NCBI GenBank assembly: GCA_017408905.1 | Contig: JAFQTU010000010.1 | Location: forward strand, 1 to 64,000 | Direction: 5' to 3' | Source of the DNA: Mailhella sp. | Lineage (GTDB): Bacteria; Desulfobacterota; Desulfovibrionia; Desulfovibrionales; Desulfovibrionaceae | Length of the DNA: 64,000 nucleotides | In this document: in pieces, positions 45,599 through 53,152 of the stretch | Layout: every line of letters begins with the position of its first letter | How positions within the stretch are numbered: the stretch's first letter is position 1 | Notes under the pieces: model-generated | The model's database searches: none | What the model saw: the letters and a program-made list of their open reading frames with translations, nothing else | Told to the model about the DNA's origin: nothing | Program-made: the position numbers and the translations under genes

Positions 45599-46270
45599 TC
45601 AGCGCTTCATCAGTGCGCCGAGTTCTTCCACGCTGTCCACTATCCACGCGGCTCCGGCCTCGACGATATCTTCCCGTTTGCCGAAGCCGTAGGTCACGGC
45701 CACGGTGGGGAAGCCCAGCTCCTTCGCGCCGAGGATGTCGTACTTGGTGTCGCCTACCATGACGGCGGGGATGTTCGCATCAAGGCCCAGCTTGCGCAGG
45801 GCGTAGCGTATCACGTCGCTCTTGTGCACGCGGGTCTCGCAGGGGTCGCCCCCGGCGATGAAGGTGAAGGAGGAGGCCATGCCGAAGCGCTCGAGTATCT
45901 GCATGGCGAAGATCTCGGGCTTGGACGTGGCAAGGACCAGCCTGCGGCCCTCGGCCTTCCAGCCCGCCAGAAGCTCGCGCATGCCGGGGTAGGGCGTGTT
46001 CTCGTAAAGGCCCTTGGGCGCGTAGTAGTCCTGAAAGACCTCGATGGCCTTCTGGGACTGTTCGCGGCTGAAGCCGTAATGCTTGGCAAAGGAGACGTAC
46101 AGGGGCGGCCCTATGAAGTCGCCCAGCTTTTCGCGGTCGCTTTCGTGGATGCCGAAGTATTCCAGCGCCTGAAGGGTGGCGTTGATGATGCCGAGGGAAG
46201 GGTCGGTGAGCGTGCCGTCAAGGTCGAGGAAGATGTACTCGGCGTCGCGGGGGTGCTGAAGGCTGTTCAT
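45599..46270 (-). CDS. HAD-family hydrolase (phosphoglycolate phosphatase-like)
   Basis: A 223-residue HAD phosphatase with DLDGT (FLDLDGTLTD), the motif II Thr/Ser in LATSKP, and VGDTKYDILGAKELGFPTVAVTYGFG. The cap is alpha-helical and the size fits Gph/PgpP-like enzymes. It may remove phosphate from phosphoglycolate or other small sugars. The start overlaps the stop of the DMT transporter by 4 bp, so the pair is translationally coupled. Confidence 0.85.
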   Translation of the reverse strand: MNSLQHPRDAEYIFLDLDGTLTDPSLGIINATLQALEYFGIHESDREKLGDFIGPPLYVSFAKHYGFSREQSQKAIEVFQDYYAPKGLYENTPYPGMRELLAGWKAEGRRLVLATSKPEIFAMQILERFGMASSFTFIAGGDPCETRVHKSDVIRYALRKLGLDANIPAVMVGDTKYDILGAKELGFPTVAVTYGFGKREDIVEAGAAWIVDSVEELGALMKR

Positions 46271-47172
46271 AGGCGTCGGCTTCCGGTGATGACAAAGTAG
46301 AGGGCCAGGATGATACCGAGGCAGATGCCTATCTTGGTGGCGTCGATAGGCTCCCCGGTGACGAGATAGCCGAGTATCATGCCGACCACGGGGTTCACGT
46401 AGTCGTAGGAAATGGCAACGGCCGTGCTCGTATGCTCCAGCAGCCAGAAGTAGCAGGCGTAGGCCGTGATGCCGCCGAAGAAAATGAGCACGAGTACCGA
46501 GACCCATCCCAACATCGGAACGGCCTGCACGTCAAGCCTTTCTCCCCTCAAAAGACTGATGAGGAGCAGTTCCGCGCCGCCCGCCATGAGCATGAGCGAG
46601 GTGCTTTGCAGGACGGAGAGGCGGCTTTCGTGCGCGTGGGCCTTGGCGAAGAGCGAACCCGCCACCCAGCCGCTGATGTTGAGCGCAAGGCAGAGCATGC
46701 CGAAGGCCGAACCCATGCCCACAGAGCCCTGCCGGAAGCCCAGCAGGACAACACAGCCCGTGCCGAGCAGAAGGCCGAAGGCCTGCTTCCGCGTGGGCTT
46801 GTTCTCCTTCAGGAAGAGCCACCCGGCAATGACCATCCACAGGGGTATGGAACCCATGATGATGGCAACCGTGCCCGAAGGGATGTACTGCTGGCCCACC
46901 GTCATGAGCCCGGCGCTGAGGACCGACATGAAAAAGGCGGTGATGCAGGCGAACTTCACGTCCTGCCTTGTGGGCACGGCCCTGCGGCCCAGAAGCCAGA
47001 GCGCCGAGAACAGGATGAGCCCGGCACAGCCGAGGCGTGTTGCCGTGAGCAGGAAAGGGGGGATGGAGCGCAGGGCCAGCTCGATGAAGAGATAGCAGGA
47101 ACCCCATGACGCACAGACCAGAACAAGGCAGACGAGTATCATCCAGCCTTTACGATTGGACAGGGTGGGCAT
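46267..47172 (-). CDS. DMT-superfamily (EamA) transporter
   Basis: A 301-residue membrane protein with ten predicted helices in two EamA repeats (ASWGSCYLFIELALRSIPPFLLTATR; TSTAVAISYDYVNPVVGMILGYLVTGEPI). It resembles RhaT/YddG-like metabolite exporters. Cargo unknown. Coupled with the HAD phosphatase downstream. Confidence 0.85.
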   Translation of the reverse strand: MPTLSNRKGWMILVCLVLVCASWGSCYLFIELALRSIPPFLLTATRLGCAGLILFSALWLLGRRAVPTRQDVKFACITAFFMSVLSAGLMTVGQQYIPSGTVAIIMGSIPLWMVIAGWLFLKENKPTRKQAFGLLLGTGCVVLLGFRQGSVGMGSAFGMLCLALNISGWVAGSLFAKAHAHESRLSVLQSTSLMLMAGGAELLLISLLRGERLDVQAVPMLGWVSVLVLIFFGGITAYACYFWLLEHTSTAVAISYDYVNPVVGMILGYLVTGEPIDATKIGICLGIILALYFVITGSRRL

Positions 47173-47216
47173 AACGCACCTCTAGTTGGAATCAAGGCTG
47201 ATGTAGCGCAATGACG

Positions 47217-47248
47217 AAAAAAGGCAAGCCGTTTTCACAGCCTGCCTT
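47217..47248 (-). terminator. Terminator after the zinc-ribbon membrane protein gene
   Basis: On the minus strand AAGGCAGGC and GCTTGCCTT form an imperfect hairpin followed by TTTT. Confidence 0.65.
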
Positions 47249-47271
47249 GGTATGGCGATGCGTTTTTCTGC

Positions 47272-47718
47272 CTACGATGCCAGCCACGCCACCAGCGACC
47301 AGCAGCAGAACCACGAAAGTATCTGCAAGAAGAGCGGGTTGAGGGGGCGGCCCTGCACGGCAAGCTGGATATTGATGAGGAAGGTGACGACGCGAGCGAT
47401 TCCGGCAAAGACAAGGAAGCCGATGCAGGCCAGCAGGCCGAACTGAAGCCCCATGGCAAAGGCCAGAGCCAGCGTTATCAGCCCCATCTGGCAGGAGGGG
47501 AGCATCTGGCTTGCGCCGGTGCTGGTGAAGACCACATGACGGTGATAGAAGCCGCCCTGACCTTCCTGCTGTTCATGGTACTGCTGTTGCTGACGCGTCT
47601 GCGGAGAATCGACGAGTTCGGCGTCGATGACTTCACGGGCGTGGATGACAGGCTGGCCGCACTTGGGGCAGGAGCGGCTGTCGTCGGGGATGCTGGCATG
47701 GCAGTTGGGGCAGTTCAT
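47272..47718 (-). CDS. Zinc-ribbon membrane protein of unknown function
   Basis: A 148-residue protein. The N-terminus has a double CxxC zinc ribbon (CPNCHASIPDDSRSCPKCG), a Gln/His-rich linker and then two or three hydrophobic segments (about 78-145). The arrangement suggests a cytoplasmic zinc domain on a membrane anchor. No function assigned. Confidence 0.78.
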   Translation of the reverse strand: MNCPNCHASIPDDSRSCPKCGQPVIHAREVIDAELVDSPQTRQQQQYHEQQEGQGGFYHRHVVFTSTGASQMLPSCQMGLITLALAFAMGLQFGLLACIGFLVFAGIARVVTFLINIQLAVQGRPLNPLFLQILSWFCCWSLVAWLAS

Positions 47719-47782
47719 CGTAGTTCCTTGCTGAGGTTGTCTGACTTTTTCTTAATCTAACCATCCCTCTGGATTTGGCAAG

Positions 47783-47820
47783 AAAAAAGACAGGCCGTGC
47801 CGTGAAGGCGCAGGCCTGCC
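47783..47820 (-). terminator. Terminator after the DapF-fold racemase gene
   Basis: On the minus strand CAGGCC...GGCCTG with inner pairing, followed by TCTTTTTTCTT. Confidence 0.7.
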
Positions 47821-47828
47821 TGAAGGGG

Positions 47829-48665
47829 CTACAGTATGCCCGAAAGGTCGGTCATGCCGTGTGCCGTGATGCGCGAAGGCCCGCCCACCCACACGTCCCA
47901 GCCAGCCGCCCCGCGTTCCATGCGCACGGAAAGGGGCGTGCCGCTGGGCTGGACGATGCTGAAGCAGGTCGCGCCGCCCTTCGCGTGTTCGGCAAGGGCG
48001 CAGGCCAGTGTTCCCGAACCGCAGGCGCTCTCGAAGCAGAGGCTGGCGGTCTCGCGCACCCAGACCACGGGGGAGAGTGAAAGGCAAGGCACGGAAGCTA
48101 CGGCGTCGGCAGGGGAGCCTCCCAGCCAGAGGTGGCCCACGGCTTCCTCTTCGAGGAGCTGGAGGCCGTGCCGCTGTTCCGCACAGAAGCGTTCCAGCTC
48201 CGTGCGGGCCGGGGATTCGCCGTACTGCACGATATGCGTGATGCCCGGCACGCGCACGAGGCAGAGCCTGTCAGAAAGAGGCTCCGGCGCGGGAAGCTCT
48301 TCAAAATGCAGGCAGGCTTCCACAAAGGGCAGGGCGCTTTCACCATGCGTGACGCGCACCTCCACCGGGCCGTCCGCGCCAGAGACTTCCACAAGGCCGG
48401 AGCTGGCCTCGCCTTCGCGGCCCAGCAGGCCGAGGGAATCCAGCACCGAGGCAAAGGCGCGCGTGGCGTTCAGGCAGAATTCCCCGCCCATCATGTCGAG
48501 GCGCGGCCTGCCTTCAAGGCGCACATAGCCCACCTGTTCGCCGCCGATATGCTGGCTGTCCATGATGGCGCTGGCCACGGCGGCGCGGCGTTCTGCGGGA
48601 ACGTCTTCCGCACGGAGGAGTATGGTAGGGTTGCCGCCGGGAGTGACCTTCCAGAATTCATGCAT
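47829..48665 (-). CDS. DapF-fold amino acid racemase, closer to histidine racemase (CntK-like)
   Basis: A 278-residue protein of the PLP-independent DapF/proline racemase fold. The two catalytic cysteines are C64 (GGEFCLNATR) and C215 (ESACGSGTLACA). True DapF has HGLGNDF at the start and CGNGARC around the first Cys; here these are TPGGNPTIL and EFCLNAT, which resemble the histidine racemase CntK as I know it. So diaminopimelate epimerase is a less likely call, though an automated annotation would probably say dapF. No metallophore genes (nicotianamine synthase-like, opine dehydrogenase) are nearby. The ATG at 48665 has TGAGG upstream. Confidence 0.72.
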   Translation of the reverse strand: MHEFWKVTPGGNPTILLRAEDVPAERRAAVASAIMDSQHIGGEQVGYVRLEGRPRLDMMGGEFCLNATRAFASVLDSLGLLGREGEASSGLVEVSGADGPVEVRVTHGESALPFVEACLHFEELPAPEPLSDRLCLVRVPGITHIVQYGESPARTELERFCAEQRHGLQLLEEEAVGHLWLGGSPADAVASVPCLSLSPVVWVRETASLCFESACGSGTLACALAEHAKGGATCFSIVQPSGTPLSVRMERGAAGWDVWVGGPSRITAHGMTDLSGIL

Positions 48666-48733
48666 GGCTTGCCTCACGGAAAAAAGGCCGCGAGCGGATG
48701 ACGCAGGCGGCCTGTAATGGTAGGTTCAACGGC

Positions 48734-49066
48734 TTAGTGGCAGCTTCCGCCGCAGGTGCCGGTCCCGCAGTGGGAACAGCCGCAGCCGCCGGAGCTGGGG
48801 AAGGGGATCTCGGGGGTCACGACGAAGCCCATAGGGCCGGCATCCACGGTAACGCCGCCCACGGTTTCCCACAGCTGCTTCACACAGCAGAAGGTGAAGC
48901 CGTCCTGCTCCACAACGAAGTCCTGTTCGTTGGGCTCGTCGAGGGCAAGGCCGATGCGGGGGCCGCTGCATCCGCCGGGGGCGAGATACATACGGATGGC
49001 TTCCTTTTTCTTATCGGCGAAGAAGGCGTCCAGTTCGGTGCGGGCGCTTTCGGTAAGTACGAACAT
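48734..49066 (-). CDS. HesB/IscA-like Fe-S protein, cysteine form
   Basis: A 110-residue protein of the IscA/HesB fold. The conserved APGGCSGPR places Cys33 where IscA binds iron or a cluster. The C-terminus is Gly/Cys rich (GGCGCSHCGTGTCGGSCH), differing from the CGCGxSF of classical IscA. It is a paralogue of 49133-49447, which has UGA at this same Cys33 position. It is separated from that gene by a terminator, so each has its own transcript. Likely role: Fe-S or persulfide handling; partner unknown. Confidence 0.85.
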   Translation of the reverse strand: MFVLTESARTELDAFFADKKKEAIRMYLAPGGCSGPRIGLALDEPNEQDFVVEQDGFTFCCVKQLWETVGGVTVDAGPMGFVVTPEIPFPSSGGCGCSHCGTGTCGGSCH

Positions 49067-49085
49067 ACTATTCTCCTTGGAGTAT

Positions 49086-49110
49086 AAAAAAGGGGAGGTA
49101 AGCCCTCCCC
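49086..49110 (-). terminator. Intrinsic terminator after the selenocysteine-containing HesB-like gene
   Basis: On the minus strand GGGGAGG-GCTTA-CCTCCCC followed by six Ts. Confidence 0.9.
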
Positions 49111-49132
49111 ATATATTCAGCCGTAAACGGAA

Positions 49133-49447
49133 TCAATGCCCGCCGCAGGAGCTGCCGCAGGAACCGCAGCTGCCGCCGCCAAGGGGCAGTTCAGGCTCGA
49201 CGAGGAAGCCCATGTAGCTCACGTCGATCTTAACGCCGCCAACGCGCTCCAGAAGGGAGTTTTCGAGGCAGAAGGTGAAACCGTTGACTTCGAAGGCCTT
49301 GTCGTTTTCAGTAGGCTCATCCAGAGCCAGTGCGAGACGCGGGCCGCTTCAGCCGCCGGGGGCCAGATAGATGCGGATGCCGGACTTGGGCTTATCGGAG
49401 AAGAAAGCCTCAAGTTCTGCACGGGCAGAATCGGAAAGATGGATCAT
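49133..49447 (-). CDS. HesB/IscA-like selenoprotein (in-frame UGA as Sec33)
   Basis: Read through one TGA (49351-49349), this gives 104 residues, MIHLSDSARAELEAFFSDK then GIRIYLAPGG-U-SGPRLALALDEPTE and a Gly/Cys tail GGGSCGSCGSSCGGH. The TGA is at codon 33, exactly where the neighbouring paralogue has Cys33, and both sides stay homologous, so it is not random decay. About 20 nt after the TGA, GGCTC-TGGAT-GAGCC can form a small stem with a G in the loop, as expected for a bacterial SECIS. HesB-like selenoproteins are a known family. ATG 49447 has GGAGAATGCT upstream. A plain gene caller would miss or truncate it. The selenocysteine machinery is not in this window. Confidence 0.85.
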
Positions 49448-49541
49448 AGCATTCTCCATGTTGTTTGCGTTTGGCTATAGATAGGAACGCTTCGCCGCTT
49501 TGTCAAGGCAAGGGCGTCAAATAATATGCGGAAGGGGAAGG

Positions 49542-50735
49542 CTAGTTCCCGAGGGCGGCGTTCAGCCTTTCGAAGCCGAGCTCAAGGTCGCGCCGCAGGT
49601 CGTCCACGTCTTCAAGGCCGATGGCGTAGCGCACGAGGGAGCAGTTGTCCTCGTTCCATACCGGGCCCTTGCGGCCGAAGGCCGTGCGTTCGGGGTGGCA
49701 CAGCTCCACAAGGCTGTCGTAGCCGCCCCAGCTTGCGCCGATGCTGAACATCTCGTAGCCGTCCAGCATGGCGGAAAGGGCCTTGCGCGGCGTTTTTTCC
49801 AGCACGATGGAAAAGAGCGCGCCCGCGCCCGTGAAGTCGCGCTTCCACAGTTCGTACCCGGGGTCGCTTTCCAGCGGGGGGTAGAGCACGTCCTTCACTT
49901 CGGGGCGGCCCTTCAGCCAGCGGGCCAGCTCGAGGGCGTTTTTCTGCTGGGCTTCCATGCGCACGCGCATGGTGCGCAGGCCGCGCAGGGCCATGAAGCA
50001 GTCGTCGGCCGAGGCTATCTCGCCCATCTGCACGCAGAAGCCGCGCATCTGCTTGTAAAGCTCGTGCGTGCGCGCCGTGATGACGCCGAGCACAAGGTCG
50101 GAATGGCCGCCGATGAACTTGGTGGCGGCTTCCACGCAGATGTCCACGCCGTGGGTCAGGGGCTTGAAGTACAGCGGCCCGGCCCACGTATTGTCCATGA
50201 CCACCACCACGCCGCGCTCGTGGGCGGCCTTGGCTATGGCGGGGATGTCCTGCATCTCAAAGGTCAGGGAGCCGGGGGCTTCGGTATAGACCACGCGGGT
50301 ATTGGCCTTGATGAGCACCGCGATGTCGGCGCCGATGCGCGGGTCGTAGAAGGTGGTCTCCACACCGAAGCGGCGCAGAATGGTATCGCAGAACATACGC
50401 TGGGGGCCGTACACCGAGTCGGGCATGAGCACATGGTCGCCCGCGCCCACGAAGCAGAGTATGGACTGCACGCAGGCCGAAAGCCCGGAGCTCGTGACCA
50501 TAGAGCCCGCGCCCTGTTCGAGCTGGTTCACCGCATCGCAGAGGGCGAAGGCGTTTTCCGTGCCAAGCGCGCCGTAGCAGACGTTCTTGAACATATTGTC
50601 GCCGCGCTCGTTGGCCTCGTACTCGTTCAGCGTGGGGGAAACGATGGTGGAGGCGCGGTGCACGGGCATGTTCACCGGGGCACCCACGCGCATGGGGGCG
50701 CGCCCGGCATGGGCCAGTATGGTGTTTTCCTTCAT
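49542..50735 (-). CDS. metC: Cystathionine beta-lyase-like PLP enzyme
   Basis: A 397-residue Cys/Met metabolism PLP enzyme. The PLP Lys is in EAATKFIGGHSDL; VTSSGLSACVQSIL, DSVYGPQRMFCD, DNTWAGPLYFKPL and FSIGASWGGYDSL are typical of the MetC branch. It splits cystathionine to homocysteine, or releases sulfide from cysteine. It lies 10 bp after the EF-hand gene, so the two are probably cotranscribed. Confidence 0.85.
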   Translation of the reverse strand: MKENTILAHAGRAPMRVGAPVNMPVHRASTIVSPTLNEYEANERGDNMFKNVCYGALGTENAFALCDAVNQLEQGAGSMVTSSGLSACVQSILCFVGAGDHVLMPDSVYGPQRMFCDTILRRFGVETTFYDPRIGADIAVLIKANTRVVYTEAPGSLTFEMQDIPAIAKAAHERGVVVVMDNTWAGPLYFKPLTHGVDICVEAATKFIGGHSDLVLGVITARTHELYKQMRGFCVQMGEIASADDCFMALRGLRTMRVRMEAQQKNALELARWLKGRPEVKDVLYPPLESDPGYELWKRDFTGAGALFSIVLEKTPRKALSAMLDGYEMFSIGASWGGYDSLVELCHPERTAFGRKGPVWNEDNCSLVRYAIGLEDVDDLRRDLELGFERLNAALGN

Positions 50736-50745
50736 GTTCTCGACC

Positions 50746-51246
50746 TTAGTTGGCGGCCTTGGGCGGCATGATGAGGGGCATGGCGGCTCTCGGGGCAGGG
50801 GCGGCTTCGGGCTTGGCCGGGGGCATGATGAGAGGCATGGCGGGGGCCGTGGGCGTGCCGCTGGTATCGTCGCTGGGGATGGCGTTCATGGCGGGCATGG
50901 CAGGCACGCCGCCCTTGCCGCCCATAGCCTTCATCATGGAACCCATATCGGGCTTCTGGGCCGCGCCGCCGTGGCCGGAGGAGAAGGCCTTCCATTCTTC
51001 AAGGCTGATGCCGCCGTCGGCATCCTTGTCGATCATCTTGAAGGCGTTCTCGTTGAGGTTGGGGCGGGCGGCGTGGAATTCTTCCCACGCGACTTTGCCG
51101 TCCTTGGAGCTGTCCATGGCGGCGAAGCGTTCGGCAGGGTCGGTGGTGCGCACGGTCTTGTTGCCGGGCATGGCAAAGGCAGGGGAGGCCGCAAGGGCGG
51201 ATATGGCAAGGAAGAGGGCGGCGGCCCTCCAGCGGGCATAGGTCAT
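50746..51246 (-). CDS. Exported EF-hand protein with repeated Met/Pro tail
   Basis: A 166-residue protein with a signal peptide (cleavage near SPAFA, residue 25). Two EF-hand loops follow: D45-E56 (DSSKDGKVAWEE) and D73-E84 (DKDADGGISLEE), with the usual acidic residues in positions 1, 5 and 12. The C-terminal third is Ala/Pro/Met rich and repeats AMPLIMPP twice. It probably binds calcium in the periplasm or on the cell surface. It is first in a two-gene unit with metC. Confidence 0.82.
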   Translation of the reverse strand: MTYARWRAAALFLAISALAASPAFAMPGNKTVRTTDPAERFAAMDSSKDGKVAWEEFHAARPNLNENAFKMIDKDADGGISLEEWKAFSSGHGGAAQKPDMGSMMKAMGGKGGVPAMPAMNAIPSDDTSGTPTAPAMPLIMPPAKPEAAPAPRAAMPLIMPPKAAN

Positions 51247-51382
51247 GGTTCACCTCGTTTGTGTTTGAACCCGTACCATGCCACGAGCGCCGCCTCTCTG
51301 CAAGCGGCCCGGCGCACAGAAGTCTTGCCCTTTCTATCATTCTGTTACAATATCGCCGCAAACATGAAAGAAAGGAAGGCCG

Positions 51383-51820
51383 ATGATACGCCCCTTCACG
51401 GAAAGCGATACCGAGGATGTCGTCCGGCTCTGGCTGGAATCGGCAAGAAGCTCACACTCGTTTCTTCCGCCCTCGTTCTGGAACAGTGCGGAGAACGATA
51501 TCCGCACCCTGTACCTGCCCATGAGCGACGAGATAGTCCTGCATATCGATGACGCGAGCGGCAAGGTCGATGCCGTGCTGGCCTTTGCGTCGTCCTACCT
51601 CGGGGCATTGCTCGTCGCCCCGCAGGCGCAGGGCAGGGGGCTTGGCTCGCGTATGCTCCGCATAGCGCGGCGCATGCACCCCGACCTTACGCTTACCGTC
51701 TATAAGGACAACGCCCGCGCTGTGGCCTTCTACGAAAGGCAGGGCCTCGCCGTTCTGGAAGAGCGCGTGGAAAGCAGCACGGGCTGTGCCGAATTCATCA
51801 TGGGCTTTCCGCAGGCCTGA
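51383..51820 (+). CDS. GNAT-family N-acetyltransferase
   Basis: A 145-residue acetyltransferase. The acetyl-CoA loop is APQAQGRGLGSRML, preceded by a beta strand (YLGALLV) and followed by LTLTVYKDNARAVAFYERQGL. Size and pattern resemble YjaB-type enzymes. Substrate unknown. Confidence 0.85.
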   Translation: MIRPFTESDTEDVVRLWLESARSSHSFLPPSFWNSAENDIRTLYLPMSDEIVLHIDDASGKVDAVLAFASSYLGALLVAPQAQGRGLGSRMLRIARRMHPDLTLTVYKDNARAVAFYERQGLAVLEERVESSTGCAEFIMGFPQA

Positions 51821-51853
51821 TAAAAGTTAAAGCAGAGGTTTAAGGTTTATCCT

Positions 51854-53143
51854 ATGGAATACCGCATAGATAAGAAGGAGCAGGGGCATTGCCGCCTGGA
51901 ATGCGCCTTTTCCGAAGCCGACGTGCAGGCCGCATGGAAGAAGGCGGGCATACGCTTCGGCTCTTCCGTGGCCATACCCGGTTTCCGCAAGGGCAAAGTG
52001 CCGCTTGCCGTGCTTGAAAAGCAGTTCGGCCAGCAGATGGCGGATTTCGCCACGGACAAGCTGGTGGCCCGCGCTGTGGAACATGCCCTCGCCCGGGAAG
52101 GCCTCCAGCCCGTTTCCGGCCTCGATTACGAAGGCGGCCTTGCCGAACGCGGCAAGGCGTTCAGCTTCAGCATGGATTTCTGCGTCCTGCCCGAAGGGGA
52201 CTGCCCCGACCTTGCCTCGCTCCCCCTCGAACTCGGGGACGCCGTGGCTGACCCGGTGCAGGAAGAGCTTTTCCTGCGCGAGATGCTGGCCCGAGGCGCG
52301 AACAAGGTGCAGGTGACGGAAGGAACGCCGCAGGACGGCGACATCATAAGCGCCGATGTCATCGGGCGGGTGGACGGCCGCGTCGTGCCCGGGCTGGACG
52401 GCCCCTGCCGTATGCGCCTCATGCCGCCAGTGGAAGGCGAGAAAGCGCCCGACCTCGACCCCATCGTGCGCGGCCTGCGCATCGGGGAAACGGGCGTCGG
52501 CTCCACCCCCTGCCCGGACAATTATCCCGACCCGGCCCTGCGCGGGCGCACCATCGAGCTTTCGGCCACCCTGCGCAGTATCGAGCGCGAGGAACTGCCC
52601 GAACTCTGCGATGCCACGGCCCGCAAGCTCGGCTTCCGCAATGTGGAAGCCATGAAGTTCCGCGCCCGTGAGCAGGCCCTCGACATGGACCGCCTGCACA
52701 GGCGTTCGCAGGCCATGCAGCAGATACAGAACATGCTGGGCGCATGGCAGGGCTTCGACGCGCCTGAACTCATGGTGAAGCAGTGCCAGCGCGACCTGCT
52801 CCGCCGCTCCACGCAGTATCTCCAGCGCCAGCAGGACAGCGGCCCGGAATTCGTGGAATCCATGGCGCGTATGCGTGCCGAAGCCGCCATAGCCGCCGTG
52901 GCCCGCGCCCGCGCCCGTGCCCTTCTTCTGATGTGGGCGCGGCAGAACGGCGTGGAGCTTCCGAAGAACGAGCTGGACGCCGTGCTCCGCGGCCGCGCCG
53001 CCCGCCAGAACAAGCACCCCGACGATTATCTCCTCAGCGTGGCCCGGAGCGGCGAAGCCTTCGAGATACGCACCGCCATGCATGAGGAAAAAGCCCTGTA
53101 CGCGCTTTTCGACGCCATCAAGGCCAGACGTTCCGCCGAATAA
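51854..53143 (+). CDS. Trigger factor paralogue (first of tandem pair)
   Basis: A 429-residue protein with the full trigger factor plan. The N-terminal ribosome-binding loop GFRKGKVP is at 43-50, followed by a PPIase-like middle domain (about 150-245; PQDGDIISADVIGRVDG, PDNYPDPALRGRTIEL) and a helical C-terminal chaperone part. It is a paralogue of the next gene, sharing MEYR at the start and the NYPDP and RGR stretches. Trigger factor binds nascent chains at the ribosome exit. Two tig genes in tandem with 9 bp between them are unusual, and clpP/clpX, which commonly follow tig, are absent here. Confidence 0.85.
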   Translation: MEYRIDKKEQGHCRLECAFSEADVQAAWKKAGIRFGSSVAIPGFRKGKVPLAVLEKQFGQQMADFATDKLVARAVEHALAREGLQPVSGLDYEGGLAERGKAFSFSMDFCVLPEGDCPDLASLPLELGDAVADPVQEELFLREMLARGANKVQVTEGTPQDGDIISADVIGRVDGRVVPGLDGPCRMRLMPPVEGEKAPDLDPIVRGLRIGETGVGSTPCPDNYPDPALRGRTIELSATLRSIEREELPELCDATARKLGFRNVEAMKFRAREQALDMDRLHRRSQAMQQIQNMLGAWQGFDAPELMVKQCQRDLLRRSTQYLQRQQDSGPEFVESMARMRAEAAIAAVARARARALLLMWARQNGVELPKNELDAVLRGRAARQNKHPDDYLLSVARSGEAFEIRTAMHEEKALYALFDAIKARRSAE

Positions 53144-53152
53144 GGAGAAAAC

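Noticed and set aside
47829-48665. A staphylopine/pseudopaline-type metallophore locus around the CntK-like racemase
   Set aside because: No nicotianamine-synthase-like or opine dehydrogenase gene is present nearby.
49349-49351. Reading the TGA as a nonsense mutation (pseudogene)
   Set aside because: Both sides of the codon are conserved with the paralogue, the codon sits at the active Cys position, and a SECIS-like stem follows.
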